A DNA stretch of 64,000 bases, taken from an uncultured Salinicoccus sp. GTDB lineage: Bacteria; Bacillota; Bacilli; Staphylococcales; Salinicoccaceae. Below, piece by piece: positions 8,551 through 17,212 of this stretch. The position numbers were made by a program, and so were the translations under genes. Location: positions 124,001 through 188,000 of the forward strand of contig CANLWV010000001.1 of assembly GCA_947494965.1 (NCBI GenBank). The letters run 5' to 3'. Each line of letters begins with the position of its first letter. Positions within the stretch are counted from its first letter, which is position 1. The notes under the pieces were generated by a model, which was given only the letters and a program-made list of their open reading frames with translations, was not told the origin of the DNA and made no database searches.

Positions 8551-10161
8551 TTAAGATTTTATGAGACCTTTATCTTTCAAGTATTCCTCATAGCTTGATT
8601 CTTTGACGATTGCACCTTTGTCCTGCAGGTCAATCACTTTATTGGTGATGGTACTAATGAATTCGAAGTCATGTGAAGTAAATATAATAGAACCTTTGAA
8701 ATCTTTCAATCCATCATTCACAGCTGTAATGCTTTCAAGATCCAAGTGGTTTGTCGGTTCGTCAAGAAGGACCACGTTGGCTTTCGATAACATCATCTTA
8801 GAGAGCATGGCACGAACTTTTTCTCCCCCTGAAAGGACATCGGCTTTCTTCTTAGCTTCTTCACCACTGAAAAGCATACGGCCCAAAAATCCACGGAGGA
8901 AAGTTTCTGTCTGCTCCTCTGGAGGTGCATATTGACGCAACCAGTCCACCAAGTTTGTATTCACGCCTTCAAAATAAGCTGAATTGTCTTTTGGCATATA
9001 GCTTTGACTTGTTGTAACGCCCCATCTCACTTCTCCTTCATCAGGTGTGATTTCACCAGCCAATATGCGGAGGAAAGTAGTACGGGCAATTTCGGATGAA
9101 CCGATTAAAACCGCTTTATCATAAGGGTCGAGCGTCAGGTTGACGTCATCCAACACCTTGACGCCATCGATGCTGTGGCTAAGCCCTTTAATGTAGAGGA
9201 GGTCATTGCCGATTTCACGTTCTGGTGTAAACTTGACGAATGGATATTTTCTTGATGATGGCTTGATGTCATCCAATTCGATTTTTTCCAAGGTCTTCTT
9301 ACGGCTTGTCGCCTGCTTGGACTTGGAGGCGTTGGCACTGAAACGTGCAACGAAATCTTTCAATTCTTTGATTTTCTCTTCTTTTTTCTTATTCTGGTCC
9401 TGTGCCATTTGCTGGGCGAGTTGACTGGACTGGTACCAGAAATCATAGTTGCCCACATAAAGCTCGATCTTACCAAAGTCAAGATCCGCAATATGGGTAC
9501 ATACATTATTAAGGAATCGACGGTCGTGGGAAACCACGATAACAGTATTATCGAAATTGATGAGGAACTCCTCAAGCCACTGGATCGCTTCTATATCGAG
9601 GCCGTTGGTCGGCTCATCGAGAAGTAGGACATCCGGGTCGCCGAACAGGCTTTGGGCCAGCAGGACCTTCACTTTCTGATTGTTTTCGAGCTCGGACATA
9701 TTCTTATCGACCAAGTCAGATTTTATACCCAGTCCATGTAGCAGGCTTTCAGCATCAGCTTCAGCTGTCCATCCGCCCATCTCACCATATTCACCTTCAA
9801 GCTCAGCTGCACGTATGCCATCTTCATCAGAAAAGTCCGGTTTCATGTAGATTTCGTTCTTTTCATTCATTATCTCCCAAAGTTTCGAGTGTCCCATCAT
9901 GACGACATCTAATACACGCTGATCTTCATAACCGAAATGGTCCTGTTTCAATACAGCGAGACGCTCATCTTTCCCCAGGCTCACATGACCAGTCTGAGCT
10001 TCTATTTCTCCTGAGAGGATCTTCAGGAATGTTGATTTGCCGGCGCCATTCGCCCCAATGAGACCATAGCAATTTCCTGGTGTGAATTTTATATTTACGT
10101 CTTCGAATAGTTTGCGGTCACCAAACCTGAGACTTACGTCTGTTACCTGTAGCATAGGCAT
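8551..10161 (-). CDS. ABC-F family ATPase (YbiT/YkpA type)
   Basis: 536 residues with two ABC domains and no membrane segments. ABC-F proteins act on ribosomes. NBD1 has Walker A GANGAGKST (36-44) and Walker B LLLDEPTNGLD (179-189), but its signature is ELENNQ (157-162) rather than LSGGQ. NBD2 has a degenerate P-loop GSSEIARTT (354-362, lysine replaced by arginine), a good signature LSGGEKVR (443-450) and VVLLDEPTNHLD. The inter-domain linker (about 245-300) is rich in lysine. The pattern predicts one competent and one degenerate ATP site. It resembles housekeeping YbiT/YkpA, not the drug-resistance Vga/Msr branch. It diverges from the sirtuin gene. Confidence 0.92.
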   Translation of the reverse strand: MPMLQVTDVSLRFGDRKLFEDVNIKFTPGNCYGLIGANGAGKSTFLKILSGEIEAQTGHVSLGKDERLAVLKQDHFGYEDQRVLDVVMMGHSKLWEIMNEKNEIYMKPDFSDEDGIRAAELEGEYGEMGGWTAEADAESLLHGLGIKSDLVDKNMSELENNQKVKVLLAQSLFGDPDVLLLDEPTNGLDIEAIQWLEEFLINFDNTVIVVSHDRRFLNNVCTHIADLDFGKIELYVGNYDFWYQSSQLAQQMAQDQNKKKEEKIKELKDFVARFSANASKSKQATSRKKTLEKIELDDIKPSSRKYPFVKFTPEREIGNDLLYIKGLSHSIDGVKVLDDVNLTLDPYDKAVLIGSSEIARTTFLRILAGEITPDEGEVRWGVTTSQSYMPKDNSAYFEGVNTNLVDWLRQYAPPEEQTETFLRGFLGRMLFSGEEAKKKADVLSGGEKVRAMLSKMMLSKANVVLLDEPTNHLDLESITAVNDGLKDFKGSIIFTSHDFEFISTITNKVIDLQDKGAIVKESSYEEYLKDKGLIKS

Positions 10162-10239
10162 TCTCCTTTAGTATATTCTTAAGCGATGATACCACATTTA
10201 TGGTACCATTGAAATATAATTCTAGGAGGATGAGTACCC

Positions 10240-10968
10240 ATGGAGAACGATATACGCCGGTTTCAAAGCATTATCGATACCAGTCACGATATCGTCTTTT
10301 TTACTGGTGCTGGAGTTTCAGTTGAAAGTGGCATACCAGATTTCAGGAGTATGGGTGGATTGTTCGATGAAATCAGGCAGTCGGGGAATTCGCCTGAATA
10401 TCTTTTAAGCCGCGACCATCTCGATGAAGAACCTGAGCGCTTTGTGCAGTTTTACAGGAAACGCCTGCTGACCAGCGATAAGCACCCAAACATTGTCCAT
10501 CGCTTCATTGCGGAAATGGAGACTGCAGGGCGTTCCCTTGGGACTGTGACCCAGAATATTGATGGTCTCCATACCGAGGCCGGCAGCAATAATGTAGATG
10601 AATTGCATGGTTCGCTCAATCGTTTCTACTGCATTTCATGCAATCAGGATTATACTAAGGATGCCTTATTGCAAAATGATGTAATGACGTGTGAATGTGG
10701 CGGGATATTGCGGCCTGACATAGTATTATATGGAGAGATGCTGGACGAGCGTGTCCTGCAGTCTGCCCAAAACAAGATATCAAAAGCGGATACACTGATT
10801 GTGTTGGGGTCGTCACTGGTTGTGAACCCGGCAGCATATCTGCTCCATTACTTCAAAGGTCACCATCTTGTCATCATCAACAGAGAAGAGACGCCTTTCG
10901 ATTTTATGGCCGACCTGGTCATCAATCAAGATATGACCACAATAATAAAAAATATAGAACACAAATGA
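10240..10968 (+). CDS. NAD-dependent protein deacylase (sirtuin, CobB/SrtN type)
   Basis: 242 residues. Sirtuins remove acyl groups from lysines using NAD+. Motifs: FFTGAGVSVESGIPDFRS (about 20-37), TQNIDGLHTEAG, the catalytic histidine in DELHGSLNRF, and a zinc site made of CISC and CEC. Residues Y72 and R75 in FYRKR match the YxxR pair that lets CobB/SIRT5-type sirtuins bind succinyl and malonyl lysine. AGGAGG lies 10 bases before the ATG. It is followed 12 bases later by the cvfB-like gene, so the two are probably one transcript. Confidence 0.93.
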   Translation: MENDIRRFQSIIDTSHDIVFFTGAGVSVESGIPDFRSMGGLFDEIRQSGNSPEYLLSRDHLDEEPERFVQFYRKRLLTSDKHPNIVHRFIAEMETAGRSLGTVTQNIDGLHTEAGSNNVDELHGSLNRFYCISCNQDYTKDALLQNDVMTCECGGILRPDIVLYGEMLDERVLQSAQNKISKADTLIVLGSSLVVNPAAYLLHYFKGHHLVIINREETPFDFMADLVINQDMTTIIKNIEHK

Positions 10969-10980
10969 AGGAGATCATTC

Positions 10981-11853
10981 ATGAATCAGATATCAGGTAC
11001 AGTGCAATTTTTGAAAATCATTAAGAGAGAAGGTTCCACATATCACCTTAAAGGAGAAGACGCAGTCTATATCAGAATGAATGCCTCCGCCTCGGCACGG
11101 GATTATGAGATAGGGGAAGAAATCAGCGCATTCATCTATCCGAATAGAAGTGGTGAACTGTTTGCTGCTCCTATAGTGCCAACCGCAACCGTTGATAAAT
11201 ACGGTTATGCAGAAGTGGTTGAAGTGACACGGGAGGGAGCGTTCGTCGATGTCGGGGCCCCGCGCGAAATTCTTGTGCCTTGGGTTGACCTCCCTAAAGT
11301 GAAGTCAGTCTGGCCTAAGGAAGGGGACCAGCTTTATCTGAAGTTGAGGGCTGAGAGCGACAACCAATTATTCGGACGTCTGATCACTGAACAGGAAGCC
11401 GCCGAGCGCTTCACGCCACTTGACCAGTCGGCATTCGCAGACTACAGGAATAAATGGATGGAAGGGCGTCCTTACCGTCTGCTTAGGATAGGATCGTTCC
11501 TTTTGACGAATGAAGGACACAAAGTCTTTATCCATGAGAGTGAACGTGAAGAAGAACCACGCCTGGGTGAGTTGAAGAAGTTCAGGGTGATCGGCATCAA
11601 CGATAAAGGGGAATTGAACGGTTCTTTCATCCAGCAGGCATATAAGAAGATGGATGCAGACAGCGAAAAGATACTGGATTACATCGAGCGCAATGGCGGA
11701 CGCATGCCGCTTAATGATAAGAGTGCACCTGAAGATATAAAAGAAGCTTTGAATATGTCAAAAGGCGCCTTCAAAAGAGCACTTGGCCGTTTGATGAAGG
11801 AAGGTAAAATCGTCCAGACTGAAAAAGAGACTGAAATGAAGGAAACCCGGTAA
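10981..11853 (+). CDS. cvfB: S1-domain RNA-binding protein, conserved virulence factor B family
   Basis: 290 residues. Several S1-like beta-barrel segments are visible (for example GYAEVVEVTREGAFVDVGAPREILVPW near 75-102), and a winged-helix-like end (about 225-285, ALNMSKGAFKRALGRLMKEGKIV). The family binds RNA and affects exoprotein and virulence expression in S. aureus. The start ATG has GGAG 9 bases upstream. It is in a probable two-gene operon with the sirtuin and shares a terminator with convergent pepF. Confidence 0.92.
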   Translation: MNQISGTVQFLKIIKREGSTYHLKGEDAVYIRMNASASARDYEIGEEISAFIYPNRSGELFAAPIVPTATVDKYGYAEVVEVTREGAFVDVGAPREILVPWVDLPKVKSVWPKEGDQLYLKLRAESDNQLFGRLITEQEAAERFTPLDQSAFADYRNKWMEGRPYRLLRIGSFLLTNEGHKVFIHESEREEEPRLGELKKFRVIGINDKGELNGSFIQQAYKKMDADSEKILDYIERNGGRMPLNDKSAPEDIKEALNMSKGAFKRALGRLMKEGKIVQTEKETEMKETR

Positions 11854-11875
11854 TCATATGATTACCGGGTTTTTC
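11844..11875 (+). terminator. Bidirectional terminator between cvfB and pepF
   Basis: AACCCGGTAATC and GATTACCGGGTT form a perfect stem around ATAT, followed by T residues on the plus strand. The stem includes the cvfB stop codon. Confidence 0.88.
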
Positions 11876-11886
11876 CTGCTCATTTT

Positions 11887-13692
11887 CTATCCTTCTATCT
11901 GGTCGGTCAACTGCTCCAACTCATCGACCAGTTCTCCTATATAATCGATGGTATCGCGGAGAGGCTGATCAGTCGTGATATCGACTCCTGCCATCTTGGC
12001 CAATTCGACAGGGGTCTTTGTACCACCCGCCTTCAGAACCTTCAACCAATCATCTACAGCAGGCTGTCCCTCATTGAGTACACGCTTGCTCATGGCAGTC
12101 GCAATCGTCAGACCAGCTGAATAGGTGTATGGATATAATCCCATATAATAGTGGGGTTGCCTCATCCATGTCAGTTCGGCACCTTCAGTGATGCTTACAT
12201 CATCCCCCCAGAATTCTTCAATGACATTGCGCTTTAGGGTGTTGAGGTCACCTGCGGAAATATTCTCTTTGGCATCAACTTTTTTGTAGACTTCACGCTG
12301 ATAGGCAGCTTCAAGCAGATGCGTCACGCAGTTATGGTAATAGGTTCTGGATATAATTGAACTGATGACCCAGCGTTTGAACTTGGGATCTTCGGAGTTC
12401 TGCAGAAGATGATTCGCCATCAGCATTTCATTCATTGTGCTCGGCGCCTCCACAAAATACATCGAACTGCGCGCGTCGAAGATATTCTGCTCACGATTGG
12501 CATTATGGAAGTGTCCAGCGTGCCCCAGTTCATGGGCGAGTACAAACACCTCAGTCATGAGGGAAGTCCAGGATATAAGTATGAATGGATGGGAACCGTA
12601 CGGACTGGCGCAGAAGGCACCTGTAGACTTCCCTTTGTTCTTGACAAAATCTATCCAGCGCTCATCATAGGCACGGTTCACCATGTTGAGGTAATCATCA
12701 CCCATGACTTTGAGAGCATCATTGATATACTGCCTAGAATCTTCGACACTTATTTCAGGCTCTGATGCCGGGTCGAGTGAAACCTTCAAATCCTCATATT
12801 TCATTTCATCAAGCCCATGGACGCGCTTCAACAGTCTTGCATAGCGTCGCATATGAGGGGCAAGATCACTCATTATCATATCAATTTGACGATGGTAGAG
12901 GGATTGATCCACATCCTGCTCATGGAGCAGGTAATCTATAACAGAATCGAACCCTCTAAGATCAGATGTCGTTTTTTCCTGCTTTAGCTGCAAATCGTAA
13001 GTGCCGGCAGCAGTATGTTGGTATTTTGAGAGTGTATCACTGAATGCTCTGAATGCATTGCGTCTCACCTCGACATCTTCATGGCCTTCCAATTCTCCCT
13101 CGAAAGACAAGTAGGAGAGGGGATATTCCTTTCCGTTGGCACTGAAAGTACCGAAATCGATATCCAACAATTTAGTTTTAAGATATAAGCTGTAGGGCCC
13201 GTCGAAAACCGGTGAGTAGCTTGCAAGCGCTTTTTCGACTTTCGGATCCAATTGGTATGGTTTATTTTTGAGTAGTTCATCTATGAAGTGGAGGAATTGC
13301 GGTGCTTCTGACTTCACTACTTCAAGAAATGCTTCCTCTTTTTGAATCAGTTCACTTGTGAGGAAACTGGATTCGCTGTTGAAATATGTACTGATATTAC
13401 TCGCCATACCATCCAATTTCTGTGCATTCTCGTCACCTTGGTCCGAAGAAAGCTTCAAGTTGGCATAATTGCCGATAGGGACGAGTGATTCGAGGATCGA
13501 TTTATATTCTTGGATGGCTTCTATTGCTGCAGTAGGGTTGTGTAGGTTCCCTGAATACTTTTCGTTGAACTCTTTAATTTTGGGGCGAACTGCTTCAATT
13601 GCTTGAGCGAAAGCTGCATCATCAGTAAATAAGTCGCTCAAGTCCCACGTGTATTGCACATCAACATCTTTTCTTGATTTCATTTCTTCCAT
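11887..13692 (-). CDS. pepF: Oligoendopeptidase F (M3 zinc metallopeptidase)
   Basis: 601 residues, the usual PepF length. It hydrolyses medium-size peptides in the cytoplasm. The zinc motif is HELGH (H387, E388, H391) within VLAHELGHAGHFHNA, and the third ligand is the glutamate in FVEAPSTMNEML about 25 residues on. AAAGGAGC lies 11-12 bases before the ATG, a slightly long spacing; an alternative ATG at codon 4 has a worse one. Monocistronic as far as can be seen. Confidence 0.96.
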   Translation of the reverse strand: MEEMKSRKDVDVQYTWDLSDLFTDDAAFAQAIEAVRPKIKEFNEKYSGNLHNPTAAIEAIQEYKSILESLVPIGNYANLKLSSDQGDENAQKLDGMASNISTYFNSESSFLTSELIQKEEAFLEVVKSEAPQFLHFIDELLKNKPYQLDPKVEKALASYSPVFDGPYSLYLKTKLLDIDFGTFSANGKEYPLSYLSFEGELEGHEDVEVRRNAFRAFSDTLSKYQHTAAGTYDLQLKQEKTTSDLRGFDSVIDYLLHEQDVDQSLYHRQIDMIMSDLAPHMRRYARLLKRVHGLDEMKYEDLKVSLDPASEPEISVEDSRQYINDALKVMGDDYLNMVNRAYDERWIDFVKNKGKSTGAFCASPYGSHPFILISWTSLMTEVFVLAHELGHAGHFHNANREQNIFDARSSMYFVEAPSTMNEMLMANHLLQNSEDPKFKRWVISSIISRTYYHNCVTHLLEAAYQREVYKKVDAKENISAGDLNTLKRNVIEEFWGDDVSITEGAELTWMRQPHYYMGLYPYTYSAGLTIATAMSKRVLNEGQPAVDDWLKVLKAGGTKTPVELAKMAGVDITTDQPLRDTIDYIGELVDELEQLTDQIEG

Positions 13693-13840
13693 AGCTAAAA
13701 ATCGCTCCTTTAATTTCGGAATCCGAAGTATTAATGACAGTATACACGAAGATTCTAAAAATTCAAATCATATGATATGCAAATATTTAAAAATAAAAAG
13801 GGTAATATAAATATAGCAATAACGAAAATGGGGTGAAATT

Positions 13841-14164
13841 ATGATAGAAAACTTCAATTTTTATTTGATCACGATTCTTGCCGTCATTATTTTAACAATT
13901 TTAGTCGGATGGATATTGCATAATTATATCCTCATTCCTGTGTTTTCTTTTATATTGATGACGTTGGCGGCATTCGTGATTCCTAACTTTATAGAGAACA
14001 CCGACTGGAAGCCGTTGTTCGGCTACGCAGTATTCTTAGGTGTTCTATCACTGATTGTAAGCATGCTCGTGTGGATGTACGTCAGAGGACGTAAACGAAA
14101 GAAAGAATTATCCAGCCCAAAAAATGATGTAGAGCCAACAGATACCAATACTCGGGATATGTAA
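13841..14164 (+). CDS. Small integral membrane protein of unknown function
   Basis: 107 residues with three hydrophobic segments (about 7-29, 31-51 and 60-84) and a basic, then polar C-terminal tail (RGRKRKKELSS). GGGGTGAAATT precedes the ATG. It vaguely resembles DUF2651-type small membrane proteins of Bacillaceae, but I cannot assert membership. It stands alone, ahead of a strong terminator and the dif interval. No function can be proposed from sequence. Confidence 0.75.
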   Translation: MIENFNFYLITILAVIILTILVGWILHNYILIPVFSFILMTLAAFVIPNFIENTDWKPLFGYAVFLGVLSLIVSMLVWMYVRGRKRKKELSSPKNDVEPTDTNTRDM

Positions 14165-14186
14165 TATGACAGACGACAGGCATGTA

Positions 14187-14225
14187 AAAACTTCTTTGGG
14201 GGAAATGATCCAAGGAAGTTTTTTA
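14187..14225 (+). terminator. Terminator after the small membrane protein gene
   Basis: AAAACTTCTTTGG pairs with CCAAGGAAGTTTT (one G-U) around a 10-base loop, with a T run on the plus strand and an A run on the other side. It may work in both directions. Confidence 0.85.
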
Positions 14226-14538
<313 letters not shown>

Positions 14539-14574
14539 AATAAAGCCTGATCCGTATATGGATCAGGCTTTATT
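14539..14574 (-). terminator. Terminator of the serine recombinase gene
   Basis: AATAAAGCCTGATCC and GGATCAGGCTTTATT make a perfect 15-bp stem around six bases (GTATAT on the plus strand, ATATAC on the minus). The minus-strand tail is TTTATTTTGG, so it can end the recombinase transcript before it reaches dif. Confidence 0.88.
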
Positions 14575-14622
14575 CTTTATCCACTATATTAATGTTGCTA
14601 CAATCTGCTTTTATTTATTATC

Positions 14623-15189
14623 CTATGATTCGTTCTGTTTTGATTCATTTACAACTTTATATACAGTCGCTCTAGATACACCAACCATTTCTGCGATTTG
14701 TTTCCCTGTGTATTTCTTTGCATCATACAATGACTGTATCATTGCTTTTTTATCGTCTGTAATGCCTGGTCTTCCGCCATTTCTGCCTCTTGCCCGGGCT
14801 GATTCAAGTCCTTTTTTGGTGCGTTCACTCAACAAACTCGCTTCCAGTTCCGCGAATGCCGACATCATTGTAAAGAACATCTTTCCCATCGGATCTTTGG
14901 TAGTCACATTCATATTGATGATTTCAAGGTCTATACCGCGTTTTTCTAAGGTCGTCGCCAATTCTATAAGCTGTTTTGTAGTTCGGCCTAATCGATCTAA
15001 CTTGGTGATTACCATAGTATCACCTTCCCTCATATACTCTAAACACTGATCCAAAGCTGTTCTTTGGGCTTTCTTTCCGCTTACTTTTTCCGAGAACACT
15101 TTAATGCACCCTGCTTCTTCAAGCATATCGAGCTGGCTTTCCAGGTTCTGTCCCTTAGTACTTACTCTTGCATATCCTATTTTACTCAT
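14623..15189 (-). CDS. Small serine recombinase (resolvase/invertase family)
   Basis: 188 residues, typical of Tn552/BinR/Hin-type resolvases or invertases. The catalytic domain begins with IGYARVSTKGQ (R8, nucleophile S10); KLDRLGRT carries the arginine pair R66/R69; MFFTMMSAFAELEASLLSERT is the E helix; the C-terminal HTH is TGKQIAEMVGVSRATVYKVV. RBS GGAAGAG is upstream. No transposase, inverted terminal repeats or cargo lie beside it. The flanks are more AT-rich than the neighbours, so it may be the remainder of a mobile element that entered next to dif. Whether it is a resolvase or an invertase cannot be decided here. Confidence 0.93.
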   Translation of the reverse strand: MSKIGYARVSTKGQNLESQLDMLEEAGCIKVFSEKVSGKKAQRTALDQCLEYMREGDTMVITKLDRLGRTTKQLIELATTLEKRGIDLEIINMNVTTKDPMGKMFFTMMSAFAELEASLLSERTKKGLESARARGRNGGRPGITDDKKAMIQSLYDAKKYTGKQIAEMVGVSRATVYKVVNESKQNES

Positions 15190-15232
15190 TTTTACATCTC
15201 TTCCTTTTAATGTATTTTTAACGGTATATATA

Positions 15233-15348
15233 TAGTATAAGTATACTAAGATAAAAATACAAGTTAAAACACAACAAAAACACCTATTTTATTAACATTT
15301 GTTGGTTTAATGTTAATGTGTGTAAAACCCTCGTTAAATAGACACACA
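15233..15348. repeat. Cluster of three short inverted repeats upstream of the recombinase
   Basis: Perfect inverted repeats are TAGTATA-AG-TATACTA (15233-15248), ATTAACATT with AATGTTAAT around nine bases (15291-15317), and TGTGTGT with ACACACA around 18 bases (15317-15348). They span about 115 bp immediately upstream of a resolvase gene, the size and place expected of a three-subsite res region. The three do not share an obvious half-site sequence, so the assignment is tentative. The first may instead be an operator at the recombinase promoter. Confidence 0.4.
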
Positions 15349-15441
15349 AATTTATGCAAAATTCATTTATTAACGGTTTAATCGATGTGCAATGGGAGTA
15401 TATTAATAGGGATTCTAATAATTGCTTATGGAGCTGATAAA

Positions 15442-17190
15442 ATGGTCTATACCATCGTTACTTGTTTTCTTTTCATGGCTTTCGTAGCTTTTTATTCCTA
15501 TATGAAAACACGCAATACTGTAAACGACAGTGCCGGGTATTTTCTTGCAGGACGCGGTCTGACAGGCGGGTTCATTGCCGGTTCCCTTGTGCTCACCAAC
15601 CTTTCTGCAGAGCAGCTTATCGGGTTGAATGGACAGGCCTACAATTCGAACATGTCCAATATGGCATGGGAAGTGACGGCCGGCTTTGCTGTCATTATCC
15701 TCGCACTAATTCTTCTGCCGAGATACATAGGAGGTTCTTTTACCACTTTGCCTGAATTTATAGATAGCCGTTTCGACGAGGGCACACGGATGATGGTGAC
15801 TTTGCTGTTCATGCTCGGCTATACTTTCGTCACTATCCCTTCTGTGCTCTATTCCGGATCCATTGCGGTACTGCAGCTTTTCGATGTGCCTGCCCTCCTC
15901 GGGCTCTCCCTCGAGCAGTCGATGTGGATTGTCATTTGGATCGTAGGTATAATCGGCGCTATATATGCTATATTCGGCGGGTTGAAGGCAGTAGCAATAT
16001 CGGACACCCTGAATGGCATCGGCTTACTCATCATCGGCCTGCTTGTGCCTGTTATCGGATTCTACTCTCTAGGGGATGGAAATGTGCTGAGTGGCATGAA
16101 GGTGATTGCCACCAACAGCCCAGAAAAATTAAACGCCATCGGATCGCAGGAAGATTCCGTCCCCTTCGGCACGATATTCACCGGTATGATATTTGCCAAT
16201 TTGTTTTATTGGGGTACCAATCAATATGTCATCCAACGGACCCTTGGGGCGAAGAACCTGGCTGAAGGACAGAAAGGGACTTTGTTTGCCGGTTTCCTCA
16301 AAATACTTGTCCCCTTCATGATGATGATACCAGGTATTATAGTCTATCATCTGTATGGAGATGGACTTAAGACCATGGACCTGGCCTATCCTACCTTAAT
16401 TGCCGAGTTACTTCCCCCTGTATTAAGCGGTTTCTTTCTAGCTGTCCTGCTCGGTGCTGTTTTCTCAAGCTTCAACTCACTGTTGAACAGTGCAGCGACG
16501 ATGTTCGTCTATGATCTTTACAAGGTCAAAGTGAACAGAAATGCTTCAGATGCTGAGATGATAAAGGTCAGTAAATGGTTTGGCACCCTACTTGCCCTTG
16601 TTTCCTTCTTCATCGCCCCACTCCTGCTCCGGGCACCAGAAGGATTATGGAATATCATCCGTGAATTTACCGGATTTTTCAATATACCTGTAATTGCCAT
16701 TATCCTCACTGGAATACTTTCTAGAAAAGTGCCTCCTATCGGGGCCAAGATTGCGATTATCGTCCACGTTGTGCTCTATTATATGCTGATATGGGGGCTG
16801 CCGATGTTTTTCAGGATCAGTTTCGACATCAGCTTCATCCATATACAGGGGATACTTTTCGTATTGGCTGTAGCAATCATGATGCTATTTACGTTGATAA
16901 GGCCACTTGATGAACCCCATCACTTCAAATCTGATCCGAAAGTGGATATGACACCATGGAAATTAGCCCTTCCGGTCACTTTCCTACTCGTTGGGGCCAT
17001 TGTATTCTGTTATATCCTCTTTTCCCCTGTCGGCCTTGCCTATGCTGACAGCATCGTTTCACCATGGTTCTGGCCATCTATAGGTGCCCTTATATTGTCT
17101 ACGATTATATTGTGGTCTCTTGCCTATAGGAAATGGAATGACAAGTACGGGGGGATGCTGAAAAAATTGCAGACTGAAAAGAAACCATAG
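15442..17190 (+). CDS. Sodium:solute symporter (SSS family, YidK/SglT-like)
   Basis: About 582 residues with some 13-14 hydrophobic segments. It should import an organic solute, perhaps a sugar, with Na+ across the cytoplasmic membrane. Family features are FLAGRGLTGGFIAGSLVLTNLSAEQLIGLNG near the N-terminus, the segment YAIFGGLKAVAISDTLNGIGL (SSS signature region) and NQYVIQRTLGAKN. I place the start at ATG 15442 with GGAG 8 bases upstream; the longer frame begins at 15385 without an RBS. The substrate is unknown. It converges with the fem cluster and ends in a strong terminator. Confidence 0.9.
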   Translation: MVYTIVTCFLFMAFVAFYSYMKTRNTVNDSAGYFLAGRGLTGGFIAGSLVLTNLSAEQLIGLNGQAYNSNMSNMAWEVTAGFAVIILALILLPRYIGGSFTTLPEFIDSRFDEGTRMMVTLLFMLGYTFVTIPSVLYSGSIAVLQLFDVPALLGLSLEQSMWIVIWIVGIIGAIYAIFGGLKAVAISDTLNGIGLLIIGLLVPVIGFYSLGDGNVLSGMKVIATNSPEKLNAIGSQEDSVPFGTIFTGMIFANLFYWGTNQYVIQRTLGAKNLAEGQKGTLFAGFLKILVPFMMMIPGIIVYHLYGDGLKTMDLAYPTLIAELLPPVLSGFFLAVLLGAVFSSFNSLLNSAATMFVYDLYKVKVNRNASDAEMIKVSKWFGTLLALVSFFIAPLLLRAPEGLWNIIREFTGFFNIPVIAIILTGILSRKVPPIGAKIAIIVHVVLYYMLIWGLPMFFRISFDISFIHIQGILFVLAVAIMMLFTLIRPLDEPHHFKSDPKVDMTPWKLALPVTFLLVGAIVFCYILFSPVGLAYADSIVSPWFWPSIGALILSTIILWSLAYRKWNDKYGGMLKKLQTEKKP

Positions 17191-17212
17191 CAAGTCTGCT
17201 ATGGTTTCTTCA
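17182..17212 (+). terminator. Bidirectional terminator between symporter and fem cluster
   Basis: AAACCATAGCA and TGCTATGGTTT form a perfect 11-bp stem around AGTC and include the symporter stop codon. T residues follow on the plus strand and the mirrored tail serves the fem genes. Confidence 0.85.

Noticed and set aside
8551-10161. Antibiotic resistance by target protection (Vga/Msr/OptrA type) for the ABC-F gene
   Set aside because: The sequence resembles the housekeeping YbiT/YkpA branch, and no leader peptide or attenuator precedes it.
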